DNA of 64,000 nt from Actinopolymorpha alba DSM 45243. Lineage in GTDB: Bacteria; Actinomycetota; Actinomycetes; Propionibacteriales; Actinopolymorphaceae. The notes under the pieces are model-generated. The model made no database searches, was not told the origin of the DNA, and saw nothing but the letters and a program-made list of their open reading frames with translations. A program made the position numbers and the translations under genes. The stretch spans positions 62,001 to 126,000 of the forward strand of contig NZ_KB892746.1 in NCBI RefSeq assembly GCF_000373925.1, given 5' to 3'. How positions within the stretch are numbered: the first letter of the stretch is position 1; each line of letters begins with the position of its first letter. Below are positions 17,127 to 26,046 of this stretch, in pieces.

Positions 17127-18041
17127 CTACGCCTTGAGACCTGTGAGTACGATTCCGCGGATGAACGTCTTCTGCGCCAGGAAGAACAGCACCACAACCG
17201 GTGCGACCATGATGACGGAGACGGCCATGACGAGATGGGTCATGTCACGACCCCACTGCAGACCCTGCAGTGCCGAGATTCCCAGCGCGAGGGTCCATTT
17301 GCTTTCACTCGTGAGATAGACCAACGGTCCGAAGAAGTCGTTCCAGTGCGAGAGGAACGCAAATACTGACACGACCGCGATAGCTGGCCGTGACAGCGGA
17401 AGGATGATCTGGGTGAGGATAACCCACGGCCCGGCACCGTCAATCCGAGCCGCCTCGTCAAGCTCCATCGGTAAGGTGCGGAAGAACTGCCGGAGCAGAA
17501 AGATGAAGAACGCACTACCCGCTCCGAACCAGTAGGGCACGGTCAGGGGGAGGAAGGTGTCCAGCCAGTTCAGCGATTTGAAGAGGATGAATGTCGGTAT
17601 CAACGTCACGGTGTACGGGACCATGAGTGTGGCGAGCACGATGGCGAACAACACGTCACGGCCGGGCCAGCGTAATCGCGAGAACGCGAACGCACAGAGC
17701 ACGGACGTCACCACCTGGCCGGTGGCCGCGACAAAGGTGATGACGAGCGTGTTCTCCAGATACCGTAGGAACGGGAGCGCAGACAGTACATCAGTAAAGT
17801 TTCTCCACCGCATCGGCTCCGGGATCCACTCCGGAGGGACGGTAAAGATGTTCTCCGGGCCTTTGAGCGAGCTGCTTACTAACCATGCGAACGGCAGCAG
17901 CATCACCAGGCCACCGCCGGTCAGGAGCACATACGCCAGCACCGTGCGGATCCGACTGGATGGTCGCCGACGCGACGTCCGGGGCCCCTGACCCATGTCG
18001 GCCGCCAAGGGTCCGCCTTGCTGTGCGGTCGTCGTGGCCAC
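17127..18041 (-). CDS. Carbohydrate ABC transporter permease (MalG type)
   Basis: A 304-residue inner-membrane protein with six transmembrane segments. The EAA loop that docks the ATPase reads DEAARIDGAGPWVILTQIIL. The start is GTG 18041 with a GGGAGGT ribosome site that overlaps the stop of the preceding permease; the longer open frame to 18587 is the shadow of that gene. It ends 34 bases before the binding-protein gene. Confidence 0.92.
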   Translation of the reverse strand: MATTTAQQGGPLAADMGQGPRTSRRRPSSRIRTVLAYVLLTGGGLVMLLPFAWLVSSSLKGPENIFTVPPEWIPEPMRWRNFTDVLSALPFLRYLENTLVITFVAATGQVVTSVLCAFAFSRLRWPGRDVLFAIVLATLMVPYTVTLIPTFILFKSLNWLDTFLPLTVPYWFGAGSAFFIFLLRQFFRTLPMELDEAARIDGAGPWVILTQIILPLSRPAIAVVSVFAFLSHWNDFFGPLVYLTSESKWTLALGISALQGLQWGRDMTHLVMAVSVIMVAPVVVLFFLAQKTFIRGIVLTGLKA

Positions 18042-18046
18042 CTGAA

Positions 18047-19021
18047 CTACCTCCCGCGCTCGGTTTCGTAGTAGACCCATCGGCGCTGCAGGCGGAACAT
18101 CACGGCTGTGAGCCCGACGATCACCAGGAACAGCAGCCATGACAGGGCCGCCGCGTACCCGACATTGAAGTACTGGAAGGCATTGCGGTAGAGGAACACC
18201 ATGTACATCAGGCCAGAGTCCTCCGGCCCTGCGCTTCCCGTGCCAGTGGGCGTGTAGATCAGGTAGACGATGGTGAAGACCTGGAACGACCCGATGATGC
18301 CGAGGACGAGGTTGTAGAAGATGATCGGCGACATCATCGGGACGGTGATATGCCTGAACTGACCGAACGTGCCGGCGCCGTCGATCTCGGCTGCTTCGTA
18401 CAACTGCTGGGGCAGGCCCTGCAGTCCGGCGAGGAAGACCAGCATCGTTCCGCCAAGGCCCATCCACAGCCCGACCAGCACGAGGGCGGGGATAGTGAGT
18501 CCGGGCTCGATCAACCATCCCGGCGTGGGCAGTCCGAGTGATCCGAGCAGGTTGTTCAGCAGACCGAAATCGCGGTTGAGGATCCATCGCCAGAGCGCGG
18601 CGGCGGCAGCAGCTGGTACGAGTGTGGGGAGATACCAGATAGTCCGGTACACCGCGATCCCGCGAACCTTCTGGTTCATCAGGATGGCGACCATGAACCC
18701 CGTGGCGAGCGTCAAGGGAATCGCCAGAACGCTGTAGTAGATCGTCGCCGACAGCGACTTCAGGAAGAGTTCGTCGGAGAACATCGCGACGTAGTTGCGC
18801 AACCCGACGAAGCGGGGGACATCCACGATCTTGTACTCGGTGAAGCTCAGATAGAACGTGAAGATGATGGGGTACGCCGTGAAGATCAGCAGGCCTAGGA
18901 TCACCGGCGCGGCGAAGAGGTAGCCGTGCAAGGTCTCATGACCCCAACGCCTCCGCCTTCGGCTCGCCCGCACGCTTTGAGTGCCGGCGCCGGCGGAGGA
19001 TGCCTGCCGTGAAGAAAGCAT
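18047..19021 (-). CDS. Carbohydrate ABC transporter permease (MalF type)
   Basis: A 324-residue inner-membrane permease with six transmembrane segments; the EAA loop reads YEAAEIDGAGTFGQFRHITV. First gene of the importer operon; 5 bases separate it from the next permease. The substrate is an oligosaccharide of unknown kind; no glycosidase or LacI regulator is encoded within the operon itself. Confidence 0.92.
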   Translation of the reverse strand: MLSSRQASSAGAGTQSVRASRRRRRWGHETLHGYLFAAPVILGLLIFTAYPIIFTFYLSFTEYKIVDVPRFVGLRNYVAMFSDELFLKSLSATIYYSVLAIPLTLATGFMVAILMNQKVRGIAVYRTIWYLPTLVPAAAAAALWRWILNRDFGLLNNLLGSLGLPTPGWLIEPGLTIPALVLVGLWMGLGGTMLVFLAGLQGLPQQLYEAAEIDGAGTFGQFRHITVPMMSPIIFYNLVLGIIGSFQVFTIVYLIYTPTGTGSAGPEDSGLMYMVFLYRNAFQYFNVGYAAALSWLLFLVIVGLTAVMFRLQRRWVYYETERGR

Positions 19022-19482
19022 ATATGTTGATAGCGGGCCGACGTGCGAAGGTCAAGAAGCCCACATGTACATAAGGCGTGGGCCACGCGGCTGATTTCGG
19101 CCATCCCGAGCGGACGACCGGGCGCTGGCGACGGTTGCGTTGTCCCGGGCGGCGCACAACTACGACCATATGCCGGCGCCGCCAAGGAGGCGTCGCTGAT
19201 GGCAGCGCCGCAGCTAGGTCTTTGCCGCATGACGTTGCTTCGCGTTGCTGCAGGCATGTCGCGGGGTGCTGCCGCTGACCGGCTATTCGTTGTGCCTTGA
19301 CGGGCTGGGCAGCGGTCGCCAGACTGATCCCCGGGCGCAGATCCAGCGCCCAGCCTCTGGACGTCGCCCCAGCCGAGTCCATCGTGAGGCGAAGGGGGAC
19401 CAACCCCTCGGGTCCTGGTTGTCCGGCCATGCCGTCCGTAGTTGGTCGCTGGGGGTTGCTGCGGCGCGGTGGAGGTGTCTGG
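19022..19482. other. Regulatory region upstream of the sugar importer operon
   Basis: 461 bases between the divergent importer operon and the VOC gene; no convincing gene. An imperfect dyad lies at 19059-19083 (gcccac, 13-base spacer containing atgtacat, gtgggc), 38 bases upstream of the permease start, where an operator could sit. No classical CebR-type box was seen. Confidence 0.3.
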
Positions 19483-20019
19483 ATGACGCGGGACCGACGT
19501 TTCAAGCATCGTGTCCGTCGGCGCATGCGCGAAACCGGCGAGAACTACGCCACGGCGCTCGCCGCCGAGCGATCTACCAGGCCGCCGGCGCGTGGCACCT
19601 CGTCCGTAGCGGAGCGACGTGAGATGTCGTCGCTGGACCTCAAGTCTGCTGTCGCTACGCGCTTGCGAGGGACTTGGCTTGGCGTTAGCGATATGGAGCG
19701 GTCCCGTGAGTTCTATGAGCTCATTGGGGCATCCTTCGACAGCGTTGAGTCTTCCGACGGAATCGTCTACTGCACCCTCGCCGGCACGAGACTGGTCTTC
19801 GAGCTCGCGCCCGCTAACCCGAATCCGGGTGCCGGCCCGTACCTGCTGTTTGATGTGACCAACGCGGATGCGCTGCACGCTGAACTTCAACGGGCGGGGT
19901 ACGTAATAGAGAAACCGCCCGAGAACGAACCTTGGGGGCGACAGTTCAACGTCCTTGACCCTGACGGCTACTCCATCGCATTCATAGGCCCAATCACTGA
20001 GGACTCCTTCAATGTATAG
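19483..20019 (+). CDS. VOC-domain protein with an N-terminal basic motif
   Basis: A 178-residue protein. The start ATG 19483 has a GGAGG site seven bases upstream. Residues 1-30 form a basic element (FKHRVRRRMRETGENYATA) that is not part of the VOC fold; short elements of the form RxRMxxTGExYxxA are attached to several unrelated actinobacterial proteins in my experience, but the role is unknown to me. Residues about 60-178 are a VOC domain (GVSDMERSREFYELIG; ending NVLDPDGYSIAFIGP). Its last 8 bases overlap the start of the next gene, so translation is coupled and the two probably act together. Confidence 0.75.
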   Translation: MTRDRRFKHRVRRRMRETGENYATALAAERSTRPPARGTSSVAERREMSSLDLKSAVATRLRGTWLGVSDMERSREFYELIGASFDSVESSDGIVYCTLAGTRLVFELAPANPNPGAGPYLLFDVTNADALHAELQRAGYVIEKPPENEPWGRQFNVLDPDGYSIAFIGPITEDSFNV

Positions 20020-20614
20020 CATCATTCGCTACGGTGCGGCGGCGATTACCTCGCTGACTGGTCCCGGTTGGTTCCACGCCGAAGGAGCATTGACGCGGGA
20101 GTGGGTCGATGACCTGGAACAATCGCATCCTGAGAGTTGGCATCCCCTCCAGGAGGATGAAGGCGGCATTCGCCAGTTCGGGTTTGGCGCCTATCTCCCT
20201 ATGGCGGAGTGCTCCAACGCCGTAGTGAACGTGGCGACCAAGCTTGTGTCGCAGCTCTCGTCGTCCGCCGAAACGATGGGGTTTCCATCCATCCCGTTCT
20301 TCAATGAGGTGACCTGGACTCGATACCCCGAGGGCAAGGGTCATATCACTGCCCATCGGGACCCTCCTGGCGCAGGCGGGGTGATAGCGGTGTTCACGCT
20401 GGAGGGCCGGGCTACCTTCCGGGTGGAGGACGGGTCGCATTCTGGAGAGTGGCCCGTCGTGTCCGGCGATTTAGTGATCCTGCGCGGGCGCGGCTGGCCC
20501 ACGCCAGACGCCATGTGTCCCGTCCATGCGGTCGATCCACCAATGGGCAGGAGTCGAATGATTATGACCATGCGTTTCAATGTCGGAGGTGCCGGAGCGC
20601 CGTACTTCTCGTAG
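20012..20614 (+). CDS. 2-oxoglutarate/Fe(II)-dependent oxygenase-like protein
   Basis: A 200-residue protein with an AlkB-like double-stranded beta-helix layout. The HxD iron motif is in KGHITAHRDPPGAGG, the distal His in MCPVHAVDPP, and the 2-oxoglutarate-binding Arg pattern in MGRSRMIMTMRF. The spacing (short protein, HxD about 65 residues before the distal His) fits the superfamily. The substrate is unknown. It overlaps the upstream VOC gene by 8 bases. Both genes are less GC-rich than the surroundings. Confidence 0.7.
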   Translation: MYSIIRYGAAAITSLTGPGWFHAEGALTREWVDDLEQSHPESWHPLQEDEGGIRQFGFGAYLPMAECSNAVVNVATKLVSQLSSSAETMGFPSIPFFNEVTWTRYPEGKGHITAHRDPPGAGGVIAVFTLEGRATFRVEDGSHSGEWPVVSGDLVILRGRGWPTPDAMCPVHAVDPPMGRSRMIMTMRFNVGGAGAPYFS

Positions 20615-20640
20615 TTCCTGCCGCTCGATCCCCGCTCGCA

Positions 20641-21201
20641 TTACGGCAAGATCAAGCGGCCGTCCACGATCGTGCGGTGCGAAGCAGCGGAGATGTGGGC
20701 TGCGTCGCGCGTCATGCGGTAGTACTCAGCCCGCCACACCTCGTCCCGGATCGCGACGTCATTGTCGAGTTCGGGTGCCCTGGTGAACCCAGCCTTTCTG
20801 GCCACCCTGGCGCTACCGGCGTTTCCGGGCTTCACCCAAAGCCTGAGCTCCTCAAGCTCGCTTATCTCGAAGGCGTATGCGGCCATAAGTCGCACCGCGC
20901 GGGTAGCTATGCCTCGGCCCCGAGCGGCTGCGGCCACCCAGTACGACACCTCGCCGTGGGCAAGATCCACGCCGGCGTTCCCGAGCAGTTCGCCTGAGTC
21001 GGCCTCGCAGATTGCCCAGCCGGGATAGCGCGGATCAGCGGCGTAGCGCGCGATCTCTTCAGCCACGGGAGCGGCCGTCAGGTGGGCAGGTTCAGCAGTG
21101 TTCCGCTGAATCTCCACATCATTGGACTGCGTGGCGTACCACTCGGCATCGTCGGTGTGCCACGGTCGCAGGACGATCACACCGTCGGTCAGCTCACTCA
21201 T
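20641..21201 (-). CDS. GNAT family N-acetyltransferase (RimJ/RimL type)
   Basis: A 186-residue acetyltransferase. It opens with the RimJ/L-type pattern (VIVLRPWHTDDAEWY) and carries the acetyl-CoA pyrophosphate-binding loop AARGRGIATRA followed by the C-terminal NAGSARVARKAGF segment. The start ATG 21201 was chosen because the upstream extension to 21369 has no fold similarity. The acceptor is unknown. It is convergent with the oxygenase gene. Confidence 0.85.
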   Translation of the reverse strand: MSELTDGVIVLRPWHTDDAEWYATQSNDVEIQRNTAEPAHLTAAPVAEEIARYAADPRYPGWAICEADSGELLGNAGVDLAHGEVSYWVAAAARGRGIATRAVRLMAAYAFEISELEELRLWVKPGNAGSARVARKAGFTRAPELDNDVAIRDEVWRAEYYRMTRDAAHISAASHRTIVDGRLILP

Positions 21202-21346
21202 TTCCGGAGCGTACTGCGGCTCAGCGATTCTGCTGATCTGTGCGCAGCACCCAACGAGTCCGCTGCCGGCCGAGAGCCGCAGCGACGCTGTGACTCTCCT
21301 ACTCCGCGATCTGGGTCGACGTGGCCGCCGCCCTGCTGTTCGCGGG

Positions 21347-21742
21347 TCATCGTGCTCCCATGAGGGCACGGGTGTCCGGCCAGCGGCCCCAGGCGATCAG
21401 TGCCGCCAGGACCAGGAAGCCGAGCGCCAGCCACGGCGACGCGTCGAGTACGAAGACGTTGGTGACCGTCGCCCCGACCATCAGCGCCGCCAGTCCGAGG
21501 GCTGCGAGTCCGTACAGGCGCGGGATCAGGAGTCCGAGTGCGCCCGCGACCTCAAGTGCCCCGACCACGTACCGCAGCCACTGGCCGGCACCGATGTCAT
21601 CGAACATCGCCACCATCGTCGGGTCACCGCTGAGTTTGAAGATCCCGGCCATCGCGAACTGCGATGCCAGGAGCACTTGCCCGACCCACAGCGTGATGTG
21701 CAGGCCACGGCCCCGAGTGGCTGCCTTGGTGTTTGTGGTCAT
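21347..21742 (-). CDS. DoxX family membrane protein
   Basis: A 131-residue protein with four transmembrane helices and the DoxX pattern (QFAMAGIFKLSGDPTM in helix 1, VVGALEVAGALGLLIPRL in helix 2). DoxX-like proteins are linked to thiol redox homeostasis and terminal oxidase accessory functions, but most are uncharacterised. It is transcribed alone. Confidence 0.85.
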   Translation of the reverse strand: MTTNTKAATRGRGLHITLWVGQVLLASQFAMAGIFKLSGDPTMVAMFDDIGAGQWLRYVVGALEVAGALGLLIPRLYGLAALGLAALMVGATVTNVFVLDASPWLALGFLVLAALIAWGRWPDTRALMGAR

Positions 21743-22174
21743 GTCTGCCGCCTATCCGGCCGGGTCCCGAGCGACCTGTGCCCGGTGTCGAACCCGACCT
21801 CCTGCTAGGTACGTCGATCCCGCCTGCGCGAAAGAGACACCCTTCCTCCGGCGAAGTGGGTTTGGGTAGCGGTAGGCCGGCGGGGAGAGTGGGAGGGGCC
21901 TCCAAGCCCGTACGGACGATTCTCGCTCGACATGGATACCACCTCGATCTCGCCCGCACCGGGAAAATTGACACGAATGGGACGGAAAAGATCCCTTACG
22001 GACGGATCTCTTGCGGACGCTGGGCTGGTCAGGTGGTGCTGAGCGGGAGCCTGTTGGGGACGTTGTCGGGTGTCTTGGATAGTTGTCGTGTCGGGTGTCG
22101 AGAATGTGGCGCTGGCTCCGGCCCAGGGACACGAGTGGCCACGACGGGCCGCGCGACGATCAAGGAGAACCACC
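21743..22174. other. Divergent promoter region
   Basis: 432 bases between the DoxX gene and the YCII-sigma pair; no gene is supported. A 6-bp perfect stem (agatcc / ggatct, loop of 9) at 21989-22009 is present. The right end is the ribosome site of the YCII gene (AAGGAGAA, seven bases before ATG 22175). Confidence 0.35.
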
Positions 22175-22582
22175 ATGAAGTACCTGCTCCTGAAGCACTA
22201 CCGAGGTGGCCCGGCCCCCGCCGTCGACTACGGGTCGATGGACCAGTGGACGCCGGAGGAGGTCGACGCGCACGTGCAGTTCATGCGCGACTTCGCAGCC
22301 CGCCTGGAGGAGACGGGTGAGTTCGTCGACGAACAAGCACTGGCGCCCGAGGGCACGTTCGTGAGGTACGACGGCGAGGGGCGCCCACCGGTGACCGACG
22401 GTCCGTTCGCCGAGACCAAGGACCTCATCGCCGGTTGGATGGTCATCGACGTGGAGTCCTGGGACCGTGCGCTCCAGCTGGCTGCGGAGCTTTCCGCCGC
22501 ACCCGGACCCGACGGCAAGCCGATCCATGAGTGGCTCGAGGTTCGACCGTTTCTCACCGAGCCGCCCACGGTCACCGAGTGA
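22175..22582 (+). CDS. YCII-related domain protein, sigma-factor partner (copy 1)
   Basis: A 135-residue protein with the YCII/DGPF fold (MKYLLLKHYRG start, VTDGPFAETKDLIAGWMVIDV centre). DGPF-type YCII proteins sit next to ECF sigma factors of the group-42 type throughout actinobacteria and are thought to act in the same pathway; the mechanism is unknown. Its stop overlaps the sigma-factor start in a GTGA junction. Confidence 0.88.
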   Translation: MKYLLLKHYRGGPAPAVDYGSMDQWTPEEVDAHVQFMRDFAARLEETGEFVDEQALAPEGTFVRYDGEGRPPVTDGPFAETKDLIAGWMVIDVESWDRALQLAAELSAAPGPDGKPIHEWLEVRPFLTEPPTVTE

Positions 22583-23724
22583 ACGAGTCGCTGCTGCGGG
22601 AGCTCGTGCCCTCGGTGATCGGTGTCCTCGTCCGGCGCGGAGCCGACTTCGCGTCGGCCGAGGATGCCGTGCAGGAGGCGCTGATCCGGGCGCTGGACAC
22701 CTGGCCGGACGATCCACCGCGCGACCCGAAGGCGTGGCTCGTCGCGGTCGCATGGCGCAAGTTCCTCGACGCCGCCCGTGCCGAGGCGTCGCGGCGGGGC
22801 CGGGAACTCGCCGTGGAGGCCGAGCCTCCCGCCGGCCCGGCGCCCGCCACGGACGACACTCTTCGGCTGTACTTCCTGTGTGCGCACCCGACCCTGCCGC
22901 CGACCTCGGCTGTCGCCCTGACGCTGCGCGCGGTCGGTGGCCTTACCACCAGGCAGATCGCGTCGGCGTACCTCGTCCCCGAGGCGACCATGGCGCAGCG
23001 GATCAGCCGGGCCAAGCGGCGGATCGCAGGGCTGCCCCTCGACCAGCCCGGCGATCTCGGGACGGTGCTGCGCGTGCTCTACCTCGTCTTCAACGAGGGG
23101 TACGGCGGAAACGTCGACCTGGCGGCCGAGGCGATTCGCCTCACCCGCCAGCTCGTCGCTTTGACCGACGAGCCCGAGGTCGCGGGGCTGCTCGCGCTCA
23201 TGCTGCTGCACCATGCGCGGCGCGCGTCTCGCACTGGCTCGGGAGGTCGCCTGGTGCCGCTTGGTGAGCAGGACCGATCGCGCTGGGACACCGGCCTGAT
23301 CACCGAGGGGGTGACGATTCTGCAGACCGCGCTGGCCCGCGATCGGCTGGGCGAATACCAGGCGCAGGCCGCGATCGCCGCCCTGCACGCGGACGCCCGG
23401 AGCGCCTCCGAGACGGACTGGGTGCAGATCGTGGAGTGGTACGACGAACTGCTGCTCCTCACCGGCAGCCCGGTGGTGCGGCTCAACCGCGCGGTAGCGG
23501 TCGGGGAGGCCGACGGACCGCAGGCCGGTCTGGCGGCGCTGGCTGACGTGAACCCCGACCTGCCCCGTTACGCCGCGGTGACGGCATACCTGCACGAACG
23601 CGCCGGCGACCTCGAGCACGCCGCCGAGCTGTATGCCGAGGCCTCCCGCGCCGCTACCAGCGTGCCGGAGCGCGACCACCTCACTCGAGAGGCAGCACGG
23701 GTGCGGCAACTGCTGCGTCCGTGA
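22579..23724 (+). CDS. ECF sigma factor with long C-terminal domain (ECF42-like, DUF6596)
   Basis: A 381-residue protein. Residues 1-75 are sigma region 2 (FASAEDAVQEALIRALDTW), about 95-150 region 4 (GLTTRQIASAYLVPEATMAQRISRAKRRI). The remaining 220 residues form the TPR-like DUF6596 extension with hallmark segments LYLVFNEGY, EQDRSRWD and SPVVRLNRAVAV. Sigma factors of this type have no classical anti-sigma factor; the C-terminal extension is thought to control activity. Start GTG 22579 overlaps the YCII stop by four bases. Confidence 0.92.
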   Translation: MNESLLRELVPSVIGVLVRRGADFASAEDAVQEALIRALDTWPDDPPRDPKAWLVAVAWRKFLDAARAEASRRGRELAVEAEPPAGPAPATDDTLRLYFLCAHPTLPPTSAVALTLRAVGGLTTRQIASAYLVPEATMAQRISRAKRRIAGLPLDQPGDLGTVLRVLYLVFNEGYGGNVDLAAEAIRLTRQLVALTDEPEVAGLLALMLLHHARRASRTGSGGRLVPLGEQDRSRWDTGLITEGVTILQTALARDRLGEYQAQAAIAALHADARSASETDWVQIVEWYDELLLLTGSPVVRLNRAVAVGEADGPQAGLAALADVNPDLPRYAAVTAYLHERAGDLEHAAELYAEASRAATSVPERDHLTREAARVRQLLRP

Positions 23725-23920
23725 GTGCACGGTGACTTTCTCAGTCAGAGGTGCTGCTCCACCGACGAGCAAGACCTCACCGTCCAACGCCAACGCCTGG
23801 CCAGGTCGGAGAACACGGCAGCGCACTTTCCACTGGACAGCGCCAACTTGTCGCTCTCTTCCAGCACCAGCGAATGGGATGCCCATGACCTCGCGAGGCA
23901 GGCTCGGGTGAGCGGTCGTG

Positions 23921-24910
23921 TCAGAGGGCACCGGCAGATGAACGCATCGGCATCTCCGGCGTGCCGTCGTCGGTTGAGCTTGCCCCTTGTTGGAGTGGCG
24001 ATCGGAGTTCGTCGATACGTACCAACGCGACACCGGCGACGATCAGCATCCCGCCCAGGAACTGAACGGGGGTAGGGAGTTCGCCCAGCAGGGCCCAGGC
24101 GATGAGCACCGCGAACACCACCTCGGTCAGGCCGAGGAAGGACGCCAGCTTTGCTCCGAGCATCCGGGCGGCCTCGATCCCGGTGACGTAGGCGATCACA
24201 GCAGCGACAAGTGACAGGCCGATGACCGGGACCAGCCAGTGAACGCTATGGCCGGCGAAGCTGACCGGTACGAGGCTCACCTGCATCGGCAGGATGCCCA
24301 CACCACCCAGGACGAGCAGCGCCACAGCGCCGATGCCCATTCCGGTGCCGGCGACGGCGACGGGCGGCAGGTCGTTGTCACTCTTGGACGAGAGTACGAA
24401 GTAGGTGGCCAGTCCCACCGCGGAGCCGAAGCCCCACAGCACGCCGATGGGATGGAGGCGACTGCCACTCAGGATGTCGAGGACAAACGCCAGCCCCAGC
24501 AGGGCGATCGCCGAGCCGGCGAGGGTGAGTCGTCGCGGTCGGTGGCCCTGCCAGATCCACAGCCAGGCAACGATCAGCACGATGCCGAGGTATTCCAGCA
24601 GCAGCGCGACGCCGACCGAGAGGTACTGGATGGCCATGAAGAAGCACAGCTGGGCGCCGACGATCGCGAGCAGGCCGTAGCCCGCGACCAGGCCGAGATT
24701 GCTCCGCAGCGCTCGCCATCTGCCGCGCAGGGCCAGCACGGTGGGTACGGCCAGCAGCAAGGCGGCGAGGCTGATCCGGACCGTCACCGCGGCGCCGGGC
24801 GACCAACCTGCTTCGGTCAACGATCGCGCGAAGGAGCCGGACGTGCCGAACGTCGCCGCGGACAGTAACGCCAGGCCCAGCCCGACACCAGCGGCCCGTC
24901 GCGTGTGCAT
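23921..24910 (-). CDS. EamA/DMT-type metabolite exporter
   Basis: A 329-residue membrane protein with ten transmembrane helices in two EamA repeats (first ending near YLGIVLIVAWLWIW, second near FLGLTEVVFAVLIAWALLGE, the conserved E of the fold). The start ATG 24910 follows a GGAGGA site. The substrate, probably an amino acid or other small metabolite, is unknown. Divergent from the CGNR-type gene 92 bases away, which could regulate it. Confidence 0.88.
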   Translation of the reverse strand: MHTRRAAGVGLGLALLSAATFGTSGSFARSLTEAGWSPGAAVTVRISLAALLLAVPTVLALRGRWRALRSNLGLVAGYGLLAIVGAQLCFFMAIQYLSVGVALLLEYLGIVLIVAWLWIWQGHRPRRLTLAGSAIALLGLAFVLDILSGSRLHPIGVLWGFGSAVGLATYFVLSSKSDNDLPPVAVAGTGMGIGAVALLVLGGVGILPMQVSLVPVSFAGHSVHWLVPVIGLSLVAAVIAYVTGIEAARMLGAKLASFLGLTEVVFAVLIAWALLGELPTPVQFLGGMLIVAGVALVRIDELRSPLQQGASSTDDGTPEMPMRSSAGAL

Positions 24911-25002
24911 TGGTCCTCCGAGGGCGAGGTCGCCACGATGTTGTCATGAGCAAAGAGACGGTACGCTGATGACTGTACGGGTGCCGGGTGACAGGGGTCA
25001 AG

Positions 25003-25545
25003 ATGATTTTTGCTCATGACACCGAGGTGGCCCTGGCCGCTGCCGCGGCCTTGGTCAACACCGTCGACGGCGAGGACGAGCGCCTGCCCGACCTCGCCGC
25101 GCTCGACGAGTTCGTACGTACCTGGGGTTGGAGCGGTCAGCGCCAGCGCACCGCGAAGGAGCTTCGTGAGGTACGCGCGCTGCGGCCGCGTCTGAGGGAG
25201 GTGTGGACCGCCGAGGAGGACCGGGTCGTCGAGATCGTCAACGAGCTCCTGCGCGAGGCGGCTGCCCTCCCGCAGTTGGTCAAGCATGATGAGTGGGATT
25301 ACCACCTGCACGCCACCCCGCCCCATGCGCCGCTTGCCACGCGGATGTCGGTCGAAGCGGCGATGGCGTTCGTCGACGTTGTACGCACCACGGAGCTGAG
25401 CCGGCTGCGGATCTGCGACTACCCCGACTGCGACAACGTGCTGGTGGACCTGTCGAAGAACAGGTCGAAACGGTTCTGCGAGAGCGGATGCGGAAACCGG
25501 GCGGCGGTGGCCGCCTATCGAGCCCGCAAAGCCGCCACGCCCTAA
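25003..25545 (+). CDS. ABATE/CGNR zinc-finger protein (putative regulator)
   Basis: A 180-residue protein. The N-terminal 120 residues are the ABATE-type helical domain (LAAAAALVNTVDG start), and the C-terminus is the CGNR zinc finger with four Cys: CDYPDC and FCESGCGNRAAVAAYRAR. These proteins are presumed stress-responsive transcription regulators. The start ATG 25003 is preceded by GGGG at a fair distance; GTG and ATG codons lie five codons further upstream. The stop overlaps the stop of the convergent VOC gene. Confidence 0.85.
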   Translation: MIFAHDTEVALAAAAALVNTVDGEDERLPDLAALDEFVRTWGWSGQRQRTAKELREVRALRPRLREVWTAEEDRVVEIVNELLREAAALPQLVKHDEWDYHLHATPPHAPLATRMSVEAAMAFVDVVRTTELSRLRICDYPDCDNVLVDLSKNRSKRFCESGCGNRAAVAAYRARKAATP

Positions 25546-25958
25546 CCCCTCGACTTTGACGCGAGGATGTCCAGGTAGTGCTGGTTGTACATCAGGCCGA
25601 GGATGTTCCCGAAGGGATCGACCACCGATGCGGTGACGAATCCGGGTCCGCGCTCGATCGGCTTCTCGTGCAGGGTGGCTCCGAGGGAGAGCAGCCGATC
25701 GACGCTGGCCTGGATGTCGTCCACGTGCCAGTAGGTCACCACGCCGCCAGGCTGCTCCGACCGATCGTGTGGAGCGAACCCGCCGTCCAGGATGCCGAGC
25801 TCGTGCTGGTAGTCGCCGACGCGGAACTCTACGTACGCGGGCGGACCCTCGATGGGCCGTACGAAGTACGCCTCGATGCCCACCACCTTGGTGTACCAGT
25901 CCTTCGCGGCCGCGACGTCGTCGGCGAAGTAGGTGATGGTGGTGAATCCTCGCAACAT
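25542..25958 (-). CDS. VOC family protein
   Basis: A 138-residue single VOC module (FTTITYFADDVAAAKDWYTK, then a WHVDDIQASVDRLLSLGA half and the closing VVDPFGNILGLMYN). The ribosome site GGAAGGAA precedes ATG 25958. It is divergent from the WYL regulator; the perfect palindrome between them makes it the probable regulatory target. The small-molecule substrate is unknown. Confidence 0.82.
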   Translation of the reverse strand: MLRGFTTITYFADDVAAAKDWYTKVVGIEAYFVRPIEGPPAYVEFRVGDYQHELGILDGGFAPHDRSEQPGGVVTYWHVDDIQASVDRLLSLGATLHEKPIERGPGFVTASVVDPFGNILGLMYNQHYLDILASKSRG

Positions 25959-26003
25959 GGTGGTTCCTTCCTTCGGTCAGTGACAGGAACCAGCTTCCCG
26001 TCT

Positions 26004-26028
26004 AAAGTGCTCATCAACTGAGCACTTT
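26004..26028. promoter_or_regulatory. Perfect palindromic operator between VOC and WYL genes
   Basis: Inverted repeat aaagtgctca / tgagcacttt, 10-bp arms, 5-base spacer (tcaac), all bases matching. It lies 18 bases before the WYL regulator start and 45 bases before the VOC start, in the only shared intergenic space. Size and position fit an operator bound by the neighbouring regulator. Confidence 0.7.
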
Positions 26029-26046
26029 GTTGGAGAAGTTGGGGAC

